Origin: CBDFKY01 sp965248995
Lineage (GTDB): Bacteria; Pseudomonadota; Alphaproteobacteria; Rickettsiales; UBA998
Direction of reading: 5' to 3'
Assembly (NCBI GenBank): GCA_965248995.1
Contig: CBDFKY010000016.1
Coordinates: 124,001-188,000, forward strand
Length of the DNA: 64,000 nucleotides
The stretch's first letter is position 1, and every line of letters begins with the position of its first letter. Both the position numbers and the translations under genes were made by a program. The notes beneath the pieces are model-generated. The model saw nothing but the letters and a program-made list of their open reading frames with translations. It was not told the origin of the DNA and did no database searches. This document shows, piece by piece, positions 51,488 through 61,277 of this stretch.

Positions 51488-54400
51488 TTATAATGTTTGA
51501 TCGAGACCGAAACGTTTCTGAATGATCGGATGGACACGGATCAACCCGCCCAGAAACGATTTAAATGCCGAAAACGGAGTCTGGCTGACGGAATTGAAAG
51601 CGGGCTCGGGAATTTGGCCGCTCGCATGTTCGTCTCCACTAGGATGATCCGTAGCAGACGCATTAGTTGCAACGGTAGAGGACAGGTTATCGGAAGACGC
51701 GGTGGCTAAAAGCGGCATGACGGGAATAATGCTTTTAGTGCCAATCTGCGATCCGATCTGTACCGTGTTTGGAAGAGCGATAGCAGTTGCCGCCACCACA
51801 TCATTTGAAGGAGCGATCGGGGTGGCAAGTGTGACGGGAGAAGCAGGAGATGACGGTGGTTGAGCGGTTACGGTCATCACCGGACTGACGGGAGCCGGTG
51901 TGACGGGGGTGACGGGTAATGGTGTAGGTATGGGAGCGGCCGGTACCACGGGAGAAGGAGGGGGTACGAGAATACTTCCCGTAACGCCGACGGGTTGGGT
52001 GAGTTGATATCCGTAATTAGTTCCGGCGAGTGCGAACGACCCGGTCAGGGTAACGGGTTTCAGTGTACCCACCAGACTGTTCGCAAACATTCCGGTAACG
52101 CCCGAGCTGTCCAGAGTGACTCCGGTGTCCCCGGCTAAAAGACCTGTCAAAGTGCTGCCGCTGAGCGGTGCGGTGCGGTTGCCGTCAACGACTTTGGTGG
52201 AGTCGGTACCCGTAACGGTCAAGGTGGGGATGAAACTGTAAATCAGTCCGTTGCCGGCGCCCGGAATAGTGACACCCGCGTTGCAGAGGGCATAGGTACA
52301 GTTATATCGATTGAAACTGCTGCCCGGAGCAAGAACGTCTTCTCCCAGGGTATCCGTGGGATTGGTGGAATAAATCAGCCAGCGGCCTGACGGTGCCGAC
52401 AGGGCGGTACTTCCCGCGTTATTGATGAAATTGCGGTTCGCGGCCAGCGTGACGGAGTTGCCTGCACCACTGCCGGTGACCGTGATGCCTGTTGGGATCG
52501 TGATATCGGAAGTCGCTCCCCCCGTTTGCGCCAGAACATTTCCCGCGGTGATGGTGGGAAGCGTGATGCTTCCGGCGGTGGTGGTGAACGTAGTGGCAGC
52601 GCTGCCTGAATTGAGAGTGAACGGCTGGCTGAATACGATGCCGTTGGCGGCGCTCAGACTGATGGCCCCGTTATTGGTGGTGATACTTCCTGCCGAATCG
52701 GTAGTGATCTGGTTACCTGCTGTCAGGGAAAGGCTGCGGCCGGCGGTGGCGAAATTCAGCGTGTCACCTTTCAAATCCAGATTGATGTTGTTGCTGGCCT
52801 GCAGTGAAATGTTGGCGGACTGGCTGAGGCGTTCGAGATAGCGGCTGGAAAAGACGGAATATCCGTCCGCCGCGTCCCCTTTCTGGATGGATGCTGTCGC
52901 CTGCGCCGTTTCGCTGGCGCCGCTTCCCGGGGGAACCAGCGTGACTCCCCATTTCTCCGCCTGATACTGCTCGACCAGATTACGCGGGTTGGTCGACAGC
53001 AGGCTGTTATACATATAGATTTCGCCGACATCGTTTTTCCCGAAATAGCCTCCGTTGGCAAACGAATTCAAAGTGAACTGGTTACCTATGGTCGCATTCG
53101 CATACCCGTGCGAGGCGGTGACGAACTCCCCGAGTCCGAGAGTCACCGTACTTCCGCCATCCTTATAAGCATAGGTGGTGCTGGAATTGTTATCCTGGTA
53201 TAAATTGCGCTGCGTGGTGCTGACGAAGGAATTCGAGGTCGCCAGACCGAAACCGTTGTTTCCTCCACCGAAATTTCCGGTAGCATACAGTATGTCCACC
53301 GTCGTGATCGCGGGGCGTTGATTGGCGAAAGCGGAGAACAAGGTGGTGGGTCCGGAAGGATTATACCCTGTAATATACTGACTGTCGTTCACACCATCGA
53401 ATTTTTCAATGCCGAGCCCGTTCTGACCGCCGTTGACCCATAAGGGCATGTTCGCCTGGGTGACCTGAATCGCAGTATTTCCCTGTCCGGATTTATCGGT
53501 CAGCTGGCTGACGAGGCCGCGATACAGTGTATTATTACCGGCTCCGCCGTTATAATTCGTAGTGAGCGGCGTGCTCAACGTGATGGTGGTTCCCGCAATA
53601 CCGGCGATTTGATACGTATCGGCGCCAAGGGTGTTGACCGTGGTCACCGTTCCCGCCCCACCGAGGCGGATACGCGCACCTACCGCGAGATTCGCCGCAA
53701 CGTTGACGCTGGTAATGATCGTGCTTGCACCGGACGCTCCCGTGACGGTCGCACCGCCTAAGCTGTCGGTACTATAGGTAAGGAGCACCTTGCTTGCGTC
53801 CGAGACGTCCAGCCACAGTTTCAGGGATGCCAGGAGGTTGATGGTTCCGTCCGTACTCTGGAATTTCGGATCGACTTTCCCATAAATACTGATGTTGGCA
53901 GGGTCGAGGAAATACGTGCCGCGCTCGCCGTCGCTCGCCGTCAGATCCACGTAGCCTTGTGCGTCCAGAAGCTCATGACCGGACGTTTCCACGAATCCCC
54001 CGTTTCCGGAAGACGCTTTTCCCGCTTTTTTAACGTCAGGGGTAGCCGCATGGCCCGTTACGGGATCTGCCGGTTTTCCTCCCAGCGCCCGGGAAAATAC
54101 GTTGCCGGCGAAATGCGTCTTTCCGTCACTCCAGAAGATCGTGCGCCCCGCATCTCCTTTCGTGAGGGAATCGTTGATGATATACGTATCCGCGTCGACA
54201 AAGAGATTTTTCGCGGCAGGGGAAGTGCCTTTGCCCAGATAATCGCCGCCGATTTTGATTTCGCCGCCCGCCGCTCCCTTGCGCGTATCGGAAATCTTGC
54301 CTTTGCCGGTGGTATTGCTTTTGCCGCTGTCGCCCGAAGCGTCGATGACGGTTCCTGCGAGCAACGCGACATTATCCCCGAAAACGCTTACACGGCCGCC

Positions 54401-55333
54401 ATGCTCACCCGGTTTGCGGCCGCTGGCGTTCAGTAGCGCCTGTACGGCGACGGTGCTTACGCCCTGTTTCTGCCCTTTTTCCGCAGTGATGTTTTGCGCC
54501 ACTGCGTTGCTGCCTTCGGCGGAAATGATGATTTCCCCGTTTTTCCGGGCAACGCTCTGCGCCTGCAGGGTTCCTTCCACGTCAATCAGACTATTGACGA
54601 CTTTCGCCCCCGCTGCCGCGGTAAGGGCTATCGTTCCGCCATCGGCGGTGATGGTGCCGGTATTGACGACCAGCTGGGATTTCACCGTATCCGAAACGGC
54701 GATTTTCATCAGCCCGTCGCCGTAGAGATCCACCGTCGCCGTGTCTCCGGAAGCGAGCTGCGCCCGTCCCAGCTTAGCGTGAATGGCGCCGGTATTGATC
54801 ACGTTCGGCGCAACCAGTCCCACCAGACCCGCGTCTTTGGCGGTAATCTGGCCTTCGTTGATCACCGCGGCGTTCGGATTGCCGGGTACGTCCAGCTGCA
54901 ACGGCCCGCGCTGCATCAGTTTTTCGTTCTTCCCGTCCGCGGTGGTAGCGACCAGCGAATTGACGTCGACTTTCGCCCCTTTTCCGAAAGCGACCCCGTT
55001 CTGGTTGATGATGACAACGTTGCCGTTCGCTTTCAGATTACCGTCGATCCGGCTGGAAGAAGTACTGTTGACCCGGTTGATGGCGATCGCCGAGGCGGTC
55101 GGCTGATGAAAGTTCGCGCTCTCGCCAGCTCCGATATTGAAACCGCGCCAGTCGATAATCGCCCTGTCAGTCCCCTGATTGATATTTACCGTTGTACCTG
55201 AAGTGGAAATGGCCGCGGAGCCACCGCGCACGATGCCTCCTTCCGGTAAGGCATAGGCATATTCCGAATTGCCGCATAGTATCAGCAGCGCCAAAGCCGT
55301 CGTGGAGCGTAAACCATAGTTGCAAGTCATCAT
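51488..55333 (-). CDS. TpsA-type exoprotein (filamentous hemagglutinin N-domain) with inserted LamG-like domain
   Basis: A 1281-residue substrate of two-partner secretion. After a signal peptide (cleavage near A-Y-A-L-P-E-G-G, residue 28) comes the hemagglutinin activity/TPS domain with IDWRGFNIGAGESANF, VIINQNGVAFGKGAKVDVN and beta-helical repeats to about residue 490. Residues about 500-795 hold a LamG/concanavalin-like domain (LKLWLDVSDASK at its start, L-T-D-K-S-G-Q-G-N, and Q-Y-Q-A-E-K-W-G-V at its end), itself interrupted by a ~70-aa Thr/Gly-rich insert. More beta repeats follow, then an MBG/YDG-like segment (about 1035-1125), a Pro-rich linker and a short tail ending R-F-G-L-D-Q-T-L. 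The transporter gene is 61 bases upstream on the same strand. Confidence 0.88.
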   Translation of the reverse strand: MMTCNYGLRSTTALALLILCGNSEYAYALPEGGIVRGGSAAISTSGTTVNINQGTDRAIIDWRGFNIGAGESANFHQPTASAIAINRVNSTSSSRIDGNLKANGNVVIINQNGVAFGKGAKVDVNSLVATTADGKNEKLMQRGPLQLDVPGNPNAAVINEGQITAKDAGLVGLVAPNVINTGAIHAKLGRAQLASGDTATVDLYGDGLMKIAVSDTVKSQLVVNTGTITADGGTIALTAAAGAKVVNSLIDVEGTLQAQSVARKNGEIIISAEGSNAVAQNITAEKGQKQGVSTVAVQALLNASGRKPGEHGGRVSVFGDNVALLAGTVIDASGDSGKSNTTGKGKISDTRKGAAGGEIKIGGDYLGKGTSPAAKNLFVDADTYIINDSLTKGDAGRTIFWSDGKTHFAGNVFSRALGGKPADPVTGHAATPDVKKAGKASSGNGGFVETSGHELLDAQGYVDLTASDGERGTYFLDPANISIYGKVDPKFQSTDGTINLLASLKLWLDVSDASKVLLTYSTDSLGGATVTGASGASTIITSVNVAANLAVGARIRLGGAGTVTTVNTLGADTYQIAGIAGTTITLSTPLTTNYNGGAGNNTLYRGLVSQLTDKSGQGNTAIQVTQANMPLWVNGGQNGLGIEKFDGVNDSQYITGYNPSGPTTLFSAFANQRPAITTVDILYATGNFGGGNNGFGLATSNSFVSTTQRNLYQDNNSSTTYAYKDGGSTVTLGLGEFVTASHGYANATIGNQFTLNSFANGGYFGKNDVGEIYMYNSLLSTNPRNLVEQYQAEKWGVTLVPPGSGASETAQATASIQKGDAADGYSVFSSRYLERLSQSANISLQASNNINLDLKGDTLNFATAGRSLSLTAGNQITTDSAGSITTNNGAISLSAANGIVFSQPFTLNSGSAATTFTTTAGSITLPTITAGNVLAQTGGATSDITIPTGITVTGSGAGNSVTLAANRNFINNAGSTALSAPSGRWLIYSTNPTDTLGEDVLAPGSSFNRYNCTYALCNAGVTIPGAGNGLIYSFIPTLTVTGTDSTKVVDGNRTAPLSGSTLTGLLAGDTGVTLDSSGVTGMFANSLVGTLKPVTLTGSFALAGTNYGYQLTQPVGVTGSILVPPPSPVVPAAPIPTPLPVTPVTPAPVSPVMTVTAQPPSSPASPVTLATPIAPSNDVVAATAIALPNTVQIGSQIGTKSIIPVMPLLATASSDNLSSTVATNASATDHPSGDEHASGQIPEPAFNSVSQTPFSAFKSFLGGLIRVHPIIQKRFGLDQTL

Positions 55334-55394
55334 AAAGTAACCGGGACCAGAATAAACAATCCGTTAACAATATACCTTAACTCTGAATTAAACG

Positions 55395-57098
55395 TTAAAA
55401 ATCCTGTGAAAGCTCGAACAGCAGACGCGGTGACCTGCCGTCATTTCCATAAATGGGAGTATCGATACTTCGTATGAGAGGGAAGGCGATACCGAGATCG
55501 GCGTTGAACTTGACACTGGTTTGCGTGCGTATGCCGAATCCGACGGAAGAAGCGGTTTCCACGGCGACCTGTGCCGAATCCATGTTCCACACCCTCCCTA
55601 TGTCATAAAAGGCGTAAGGGCTGAACGTTGCCGCCTCCGGCCATTTCCACCCGGCATAGCGCAGTTCCAGAGAACCCGCGATGCCGTGATCACCCCCTAA
55701 TTCCGAAGCATCATAGGCGCGTCCGAACAGCTGGCCGCCATAGCCGAATTCTTCGGAAGAATAAAGTGGATCGGAAGCCACCTGTCCTGCCGCACTCGCC
55801 AATAGTGACCAGTCGGCGTTGATCGTCTGGAGCCGGGAGAAGGAAAGTTCCATTTTGGTAAAATCCGGTACCGCTTCCGCACGAGATAACGTCAGCTCTT
55901 TCGGACTGCTCGCGTTAAGCCCACGGATACCATGTGATACGATGGCCTGCGCAACGTCATATCCGCGCCAGCTGTCCTGCATATCGTAATTTGCGGTCGC
56001 CCGCAGCGTCCTGATACGATCTCTGGTAAGGGAAGCGCCCAGCGCGTCCGTATTGGAATTACGGCCGTCCAATCCTAAGGAGAATGTCATGTTCCGGTCT
56101 CGCTGGCGTATCCATTGATAACGAAGGGAAGCGCCCAGAAACTCCGTGTCGCTTTTCACCTCCAGCGGTTTGAGGCGGTAGCCGGGCTCGGCTTTGATAT
56201 AGCTTCCGGAAAGCTCCAGGGTCACATCCGGCGCAACGGGAATCGTATGGTTCAATGAAAGGTAATGCAGTTTATTCAAAGGAACACTGTTTAATCCCGA
56301 GACAGTCGTCTGCTGCAGGGGCAGGATACTGTCCGAGTAGGAAGCCAGCGCTTCATGCGGCCCCAGATACCTGGAACTGTAATTGTCGATACGTATCGTA
56401 CCCTGACCGGATTTGGGACGTGACGTAAGCAGGAGGCCGACCGCCCCTTCCATTTTTTTACTGCACGGGGTCAGCACCGCGTCGAAACTGTACCCCGGCA
56501 GGTCGCTCAACCTTAATAAAATGCTCTCAAGCGTCTGTATGCGAAGCGGTCTCTCACTTTTCAACTGCTCGGCATAGTCTTTGACGATATTTTGCGTGGC
56601 TGCGTTTCCCTGCAACGTTATATCCGCTATATATCCTTCAATGACGTGAATACTGACATTGCCGTTCGTAATTTTTTGCTCGGGAACATAAGCGAGCGAC
56701 AGAAAATAGCCTCTGTCACGGTAATATTTCGTGATGCCGGCGGCGATGCCGTATGCCTTGGCAAGCGATATTTTTTTCCCGATAAACCCTTTATAAAGGC
56801 CCATCAGATCATGCCGGGAAAACAGCGTGTTGCCCTGCAACGAAACATCATTCAGGGTAAATTCTATGGCCGCCGCCGCTGGAGGAACCGGAATGAAAGG
56901 TGTGGCGACCGGCGTATTGAATTGATCAGCAGGCGGCGGTGACAGGGGACGCAGAGGCTGTTCCGGTTTGATCCTGCCGATATCCGCGGAATTCGGAATG
57001 GCTTGCGCAAACAGCGCCGGCACATACATACAATAAGCACCCGCACCCAGCAGGAAGCCACAAAACGCCCGTTTCAACAGTAAGGATTCCATACGCAA
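55395..57098 (-). CDS. TpsB-type outer-membrane transporter (ShlB/FhaC/HecB family)
   Basis: Outer-membrane beta-barrel that secretes the TpsA protein encoded next to it. A signal peptide (residues 1-31) is followed by a Pro-rich stretch, a POTRA_2 domain (IEFTLNDVSLQGNTLFSRHD through about residue 155, then a second POTRA with Y-S-F-D-A-V-L-T-P), and a 16-strand barrel domain to the C-terminus ending in an aromatic residue (L-S-Q-D-F), as needed for BAM insertion. G-Y-D-V-A-Q-A and E-F-G-Y-G-G-Q-L-F-G-R-A-Y-D near residue 450 match the conserved loop region. 567 aa. tpsB-tpsA probably form one transcript. Confidence 0.93.
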   Translation of the reverse strand: MRMESLLLKRAFCGFLLGAGAYCMYVPALFAQAIPNSADIGRIKPEQPLRPLSPPPADQFNTPVATPFIPVPPAAAAIEFTLNDVSLQGNTLFSRHDLMGLYKGFIGKKISLAKAYGIAAGITKYYRDRGYFLSLAYVPEQKITNGNVSIHVIEGYIADITLQGNAATQNIVKDYAEQLKSERPLRIQTLESILLRLSDLPGYSFDAVLTPCSKKMEGAVGLLLTSRPKSGQGTIRIDNYSSRYLGPHEALASYSDSILPLQQTTVSGLNSVPLNKLHYLSLNHTIPVAPDVTLELSGSYIKAEPGYRLKPLEVKSDTEFLGASLRYQWIRQRDRNMTFSLGLDGRNSNTDALGASLTRDRIRTLRATANYDMQDSWRGYDVAQAIVSHGIRGLNASSPKELTLSRAEAVPDFTKMELSFSRLQTINADWSLLASAAGQVASDPLYSSEEFGYGGQLFGRAYDASELGGDHGIAGSLELRYAGWKWPEAATFSPYAFYDIGRVWNMDSAQVAVETASSVGFGIRTQTSVKFNADLGIAFPLIRSIDTPIYGNDGRSPRLLFELSQDF

Positions 57099-57211
57099 AA
57101 TTATATAAAAACTTTGAAGTTACGGCAAAGTATCATCCGGAAACCCTTTAGAATACATTGATTTTTCAATCTTATGTTACTCTCCAGAAACTTGGGGGGG
57201 AGGTTTTTAGC

Positions 57212-57505
57212 CTAATCTTGAGAGGGAAGCGACAACATGATTTTTTGAGCATGATTGAAACCATACTCTTTTTGCATGGTTTCCCGGACCTGCGAAGAAG
57301 GTTCTCCGGCGCCGGTCGCCAGTATGGCCGCATGGGTTTCCAGATGAAAATCCGGCTCTTTTTGCGCCTGTAGAAAGCTCGCCATTTTATCAGCCCGGAC
57401 CGCCACGTAAGCATAGACCTGCGTACCTTCCGCCGTAACGCCGTTCAAAAGAAGGACGCAGATCGTTTTTTCAGCAAGCAGTTGTTCGGATCGGGTAAGA
57501 CTCAT
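57212..57505 (-). CDS. Small conserved protein of unknown function
   Basis: A 97-residue soluble protein: MSLTRSEQLLAEKTICVLLL, then NGVTAEGTQVYAYVAVRADK and a helix, ending with Y-G-F-N-H-A-Q-K-I-M-L-S-L. The pattern T-x-x-G-x-x-V-Y-A-Y-V-A-V-R-A-D-K and the closing E-Y-G-F-N-H resemble a family of uncharacterised alphaproteobacterial proteins, but I cannot name a family or role. No convincing Shine-Dalgarno is present. It sits alone between the TPS locus and divergent coq9. Confidence 0.65.
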   Translation of the reverse strand: MSLTRSEQLLAEKTICVLLLNGVTAEGTQVYAYVAVRADKMASFLQAQKEPDFHLETHAAILATGAGEPSSQVRETMQKEYGFNHAQKIMLSLPSQD

Positions 57506-57604
57506 CTGGACTACGGGGTGAAGGAGGGGATTAATATCATGACGGCGAAATAAACCGGCATTTTTGCTAGTATAGCCGTTTCCCGTTTAAAAGGGAATTA
57601 GCGC

Positions 57605-57633
57605 TTGTGGAATAGCCTGGCCTTATTTACAAT
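57605..57633 (+). promoter_or_regulatory. Predicted promoter of coq9, start-proximal
   Basis: TTGTGG (57605-57610) and TACAAT (57628-57633) are separated by 17 bases; the second hexamer ends 8 nt before the ATG at 57642, leaving a transcript leader of about one or two bases. No Shine-Dalgarno is seen. Confidence 0.45.
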
Positions 57634-57641
57634 TTAGATCT

Positions 57642-58316
57642 ATGGACAATGTAGCGTCAGCAGCGGCCGGATTCCAGCACCGAAAGGATGTCCTGACCAA
57701 TTCCGCCATCTTTCTGGCCGCATTTGAGGGATGGAGCGAATCGACCCTTACCAAAGCCTCCGTAAAAGCGGGATTTCCTCCTCTGGAAGCACGCCTGCTG
57801 TTTCCGGGCGGCGTTATGGAGGTGCTGACGCATTATACCGGAATGATCGACCGCGCACTGGAACAAAAGGCCGAGGCGGCGGCGCTTTCCGCGATGCGTG
57901 TTCATGAACGTATTTATTGGCTGGTCAAAACCCGCCTCGAATTGATGGCCGGAGCCAAGGACACGCTGAGGCAGTCTGTCGCCTGGTGTATCGTCAACGG
58001 CTATGGAATACGCAATGTTAAAAGCGTATGGAACGTTTCCGATAAGATATGGCAGCTGGCAGGAGATATCTCCACCGACAGTAATTTTTATACGAAACGC
58101 GGTTTACTGATGAAAGTATACGCCTCCACTTTTTTCTACTGGCTCAATGATGAATCGGACAATTTTCAGGAAACATGGCGTTTTCTGCAAGAGCGTATCG
58201 ACGGGGTGCTTAAGCTGGGCCGAAAAATGAATAGTTTGAACTCCAAAGCGACGCAGGCCGTCGAGCAACTGGTCGAGCAGTTCGTAAACCGCAAAAACTA
58301 TCGTACCAAGCGCTGA
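57642..58316 (+). CDS. coq9: Ubiquinone biosynthesis accessory protein COQ9
   Basis: TetR-fold lipid-binding protein that supports the COQ7 hydroxylase step in ubiquinone synthesis, shared by alphaproteobacteria and mitochondria. The N-terminal helices match a TetR-like DNA-binding region that has lost that function; the core motif near residue 140 reads W-Q-L-A-G-D-I-S-T-D-S-N-F-Y-T-K-R-G-L-L, followed by K-V-Y-A-S-T-F-F-Y-W-L-N-D-E-S-D-N-F-Q-E-T-W and R-F-L-Q-E-R-I, the full COQ9 hallmark. 224 aa. With ETF-QO and the NDUFAF5-like protein it fits a quinone-linked respiratory chain. Confidence 0.93.
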   Translation: MDNVASAAAGFQHRKDVLTNSAIFLAAFEGWSESTLTKASVKAGFPPLEARLLFPGGVMEVLTHYTGMIDRALEQKAEAAALSAMRVHERIYWLVKTRLELMAGAKDTLRQSVAWCIVNGYGIRNVKSVWNVSDKIWQLAGDISTDSNFYTKRGLLMKVYASTFFYWLNDESDNFQETWRFLQERIDGVLKLGRKMNSLNSKATQAVEQLVEQFVNRKNYRTKR

Positions 58317-58390
58317 ATTAAAAGAGATGCAGCGATTTTCATAAGAATGTCATCCAGTTTCATGCCTTTCTGCTGTAATATAATAATGTT

Positions 58391-59641
58391 ATGGCCTCGT
58401 TATTTGAAGATCTGAACTTGTTCGCCAAGCGCGCCCTCGTGTTTATCACGGGCAAGGGGGCGACCATGACCGCTGTCTCCCTCGCCGCGCCGATCGTCGG
58501 GGGTTCGCTTCTGCCTGCGGTCGCCATCGCCGCCGGCGTCCCGATCACGGCGGCCATGTCCACCATGATCCACCACCATCGCGAAACGGTGATCCTTAAT
58601 AACTGCCGCGACGAAATCGCCGCGCAATTCCATATTTCCCCCAAGGACGTCACGCATGATCATCTGCGGGTGCTTGCTTACGGCCAGCCGGAACTCGGTC
58701 TGGAGCCGCAGCCGTTCTTTCAGCAGATTCTGAAGAAAAACGACCATAACCGCATGGTGGAGATCGGCGCCAATATTCTCTCGGCGCTTGGCACCATTAC
58801 CTTCGTCGCACTGCAGGGAAAAGCGGTGGTAACCGCGTTGACCTTCGCCGGTACGACTGCCGGACTCGCCGCTTCCGCGCCCCTGGTCGCAGCGATAGGA
58901 CTGTCGTTGACGGTAGGTGTCATCATGTTCGCCACCAATAACCTTCTGGAATCGGTAGGGAACGATCTGTTCGCGGATAAGCACCGCAGCGCCTATGAAA
59001 AAATGGAGGGGCTGGAGCGGCAGAAATGTAAAGGTCTGGAAGTCACGCCGGAACAGGTTCTGGATATCGCGGCAGCCGTCCATCCGCAGATCAAGCTGGA
59101 TATCCAGCAGAAACACGGTCCGGACGCCTTGTTCAGCATGCTACCCATTGAAGAAAAAAACCTGTTGATGAAACTCTATGATCCGGTACTGCACATCACC
59201 GAATCGTCTCAGAAGATCAACGCCGGGATGATCAAAGTGAATGAACTCGCTTTCATCGCGGTCGGAGAGCGCTCAGGTATACCGGAGACGCTTCCGAATA
59301 TTGCCGCGCAGCCGAAAAGAGGGCAGGGACTGGGAGAACATATATCTCAGGCGAAGGAATGGATACGGGACCGGTACACCAATGCCAATCATCAGCAGTT
59401 ACGTTCACATGCCGCCGCAGTAGGCACTCCGCCGCAACATCAACATAACCGTATTCTGGATACCCTCGTGGAAGCCCGGACACCCGGCGGCACCCAGACA
59501 TTTGCGGGTGATATGCCCTACAGCATCAGTTTCGCACAACGGTTCGCCGATGCGGACGCCGAACGCAAATCGCTCAGCTTTGCGGAACGGGTAAGGCTTT
59601 CCGAACAGAATGCGCAGACGGAAGAGCGTACGGTACATTAA
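58391..59641 (+). CDS. Membrane protein of unknown function with hydrophobic hairpins
   Basis: A 416-residue protein of no recognised family. It has two hydrophobic blocks, residues about 22-56 and 130-185 (the latter with T-A-G-L-A-A-S-A-P-L-V-A-A-I-G-L-S-L-T-V), a soluble helical middle, a Gln/His-rich stretch (about 330-355), and a C-terminal charged segment where S-F-A-Q-R-F-A-D-A-D-A-E-R-K-S and L-S-F-A-E-R-V-R-L-S-E-Q repeat a similar S-F-A-x-R pattern. No signal peptide. TATAAT at 58379-58384 ends 6 nt before the ATG and no Shine-Dalgarno is seen. An effector or membrane scaffold role is possible but unsupported. Confidence 0.7.
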   Translation: MASLFEDLNLFAKRALVFITGKGATMTAVSLAAPIVGGSLLPAVAIAAGVPITAAMSTMIHHHRETVILNNCRDEIAAQFHISPKDVTHDHLRVLAYGQPELGLEPQPFFQQILKKNDHNRMVEIGANILSALGTITFVALQGKAVVTALTFAGTTAGLAASAPLVAAIGLSLTVGVIMFATNNLLESVGNDLFADKHRSAYEKMEGLERQKCKGLEVTPEQVLDIAAAVHPQIKLDIQQKHGPDALFSMLPIEEKNLLMKLYDPVLHITESSQKINAGMIKVNELAFIAVGERSGIPETLPNIAAQPKRGQGLGEHISQAKEWIRDRYTNANHQQLRSHAAAVGTPPQHQHNRILDTLVEARTPGGTQTFAGDMPYSISFAQRFADADAERKSLSFAERVRLSEQNAQTEERTVH

Positions 59642-59685
59642 ACGCCGTATCGACGCATCTTTCCTGTCACACGCGCATGAACGTA

Positions 59686-61161
59686 TCAGACGTTCACTTT
59701 GTCACGTTTCAAGGTAAGTGGAAAATCCAGCGTGATCGTCGTCCCGACATTCACTTCACTCTCAATACTGAACGAACCGCCTAGCAGTTCCACCAGTTTT
59801 TTGGATAACGGCAAGCCGAGGCCCGTTCCTTCATATTGACGGGAGAGATGGCTTTCCACCTGTCCGAACGGTGTCATCACCTTGGAAATATCCTTTGGTG
59901 CGATGCCGATACCGGTATCCGTCACGATAAAGATGGCGCGGTCACGCACGGTATCATGCCATGCAGTCACTTTCACCTGCCCGTTCGGGGGAGTGAATTT
60001 CACGGCGTTGGAGAGCAGGTTCAGCAATATCTGTTTGAGCTTTTTGGCATCGGTATGAAGAATAAACGGTTTCCGCGGCAAATCTTCCAGCAACGTCACT
60101 TGCGCTTCTTCGGAGCGCGGGATCATCAGACGAATACTGTTCTTTACCATTTTAGTACCGTCTATTTCCGAAAGATCCACTTCCAGCTTACCTGCCTCCG
60201 CTTTGGAAAACTCGAGAATATCATTAATCAGGCTCAATAAATGTTTGCCGGACTGGGTGATATCGCGCAAATATTCACGGTGCTGCACCGCCAGTTCCGT
60301 TTCCAGTTCGTTGGATAAGATTTCAGAAAAACCGATAATCGCATTCAGTGGCGTGCGCAGCTCATGGGAAATATTTGCCAGGAACATGGATTTATCACGG
60401 TTTTCCGACTCGGCGGCGGCGGCGGCGGCAGTCAGTTCCAGGTTGATTTCATGCTGCCGCGCGATAATCATTTCAGCCCGCCGCGACAGAAACACCAGCA
60501 TTCCCAGTAACGCTATGAAAATCAAAATGATGCCGATCACGGCGACATATTGAAATTTGCTGAGTTTGTTCCACTGGTTGGAAATATCGTAGTCGATACA
60601 GATGACCGCTTCGACTTTACTGGACTGCTCGTCGGCCAGAATATGCACGTAATCTTCCGCGAAAACGGGAATGAAGGATTCCACCAACGTTCCCGTTTTT
60701 TTATCGCCGTTGGGAAGCGTGTATTCCTCATTGGCTTTCACTTCCACCCCTTTATCACCGGTTACCGCCCTGGCGAACGGTTCATAACTCGGGCTCATGG
60801 GGGGCTCACCGCCCAGCGTTGAGGGGTTGGTATTCAGTATCATCACGCCGCCGGGGAGATAAATGCGCATCTGGTTGATGGGCATATTCTCAAAAAAAGC
60901 GATGCTTTCACGGCGGAATTCCTGGAACTCCCGGTAATTCGCCCATTTTTCGACCGCGATGCGTGAAAGGCGCACGAGCGTCGGGCGATGCTTGAACCAG
61001 ACGGAGTGGATATAACTGTCGGTTACGGCGGAGGAGTTGACCTCTACCATCTTGACGAGATCGTCGCCCGCGACGTGCTTGTAATACAGGCCGAGAAAAA
61101 ACGCCGCCGCGACGATCAGCGTGAAACTTAGTCCACTAAAAACACGGATATAATTAAACAT
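59686..61161 (-). CDS. Membrane sensor histidine kinase
   Basis: A 491-residue hybrid-type sensor with transmembrane segments at about 10-28 and 204-226 enclosing a 175-residue periplasmic sensing region of no named family. The HisKA box is LANISHELRTPLNAIIGFSE, phospho-acceptor His266. The HATPase domain has the N-box L-L-N-L-L-S-N-A-V-K-F-T near 380, D-T-G-I-G-I near 413 and G-T-G-L-G-L-P-L-S-K-K-L-V-E near 448. An Ala-rich run (residues 246-251) lies in the linker. No receiver domain and no adjacent response regulator gene are present, so its partner is encoded elsewhere. Orientation is divergent from rpmH. Confidence 0.92.
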   Translation of the reverse strand: MFNYIRVFSGLSFTLIVAAAFFLGLYYKHVAGDDLVKMVEVNSSAVTDSYIHSVWFKHRPTLVRLSRIAVEKWANYREFQEFRRESIAFFENMPINQMRIYLPGGVMILNTNPSTLGGEPPMSPSYEPFARAVTGDKGVEVKANEEYTLPNGDKKTGTLVESFIPVFAEDYVHILADEQSSKVEAVICIDYDISNQWNKLSKFQYVAVIGIILIFIALLGMLVFLSRRAEMIIARQHEINLELTAAAAAAESENRDKSMFLANISHELRTPLNAIIGFSEILSNELETELAVQHREYLRDITQSGKHLLSLINDILEFSKAEAGKLEVDLSEIDGTKMVKNSIRLMIPRSEEAQVTLLEDLPRKPFILHTDAKKLKQILLNLLSNAVKFTPPNGQVKVTAWHDTVRDRAIFIVTDTGIGIAPKDISKVMTPFGQVESHLSRQYEGTGLGLPLSKKLVELLGGSFSIESEVNVGTTITLDFPLTLKRDKVNV

Positions 61162-61277
61162 AGTAAGGCGGAATTACCACGAAAGTTCAATGAGTCGGGA
61201 CGATCATAGCCGGATTCTGGCATTGAAAATGAAAAAAACAGTTAATGCGGTAATTCCTGTTGACGATCATACACCAC

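Noticed and set aside
53957..55201. Open frames on the plus strand opposite tpsA
   Set aside because: Antisense to repetitive beta-helix codons; no start signals or domains.
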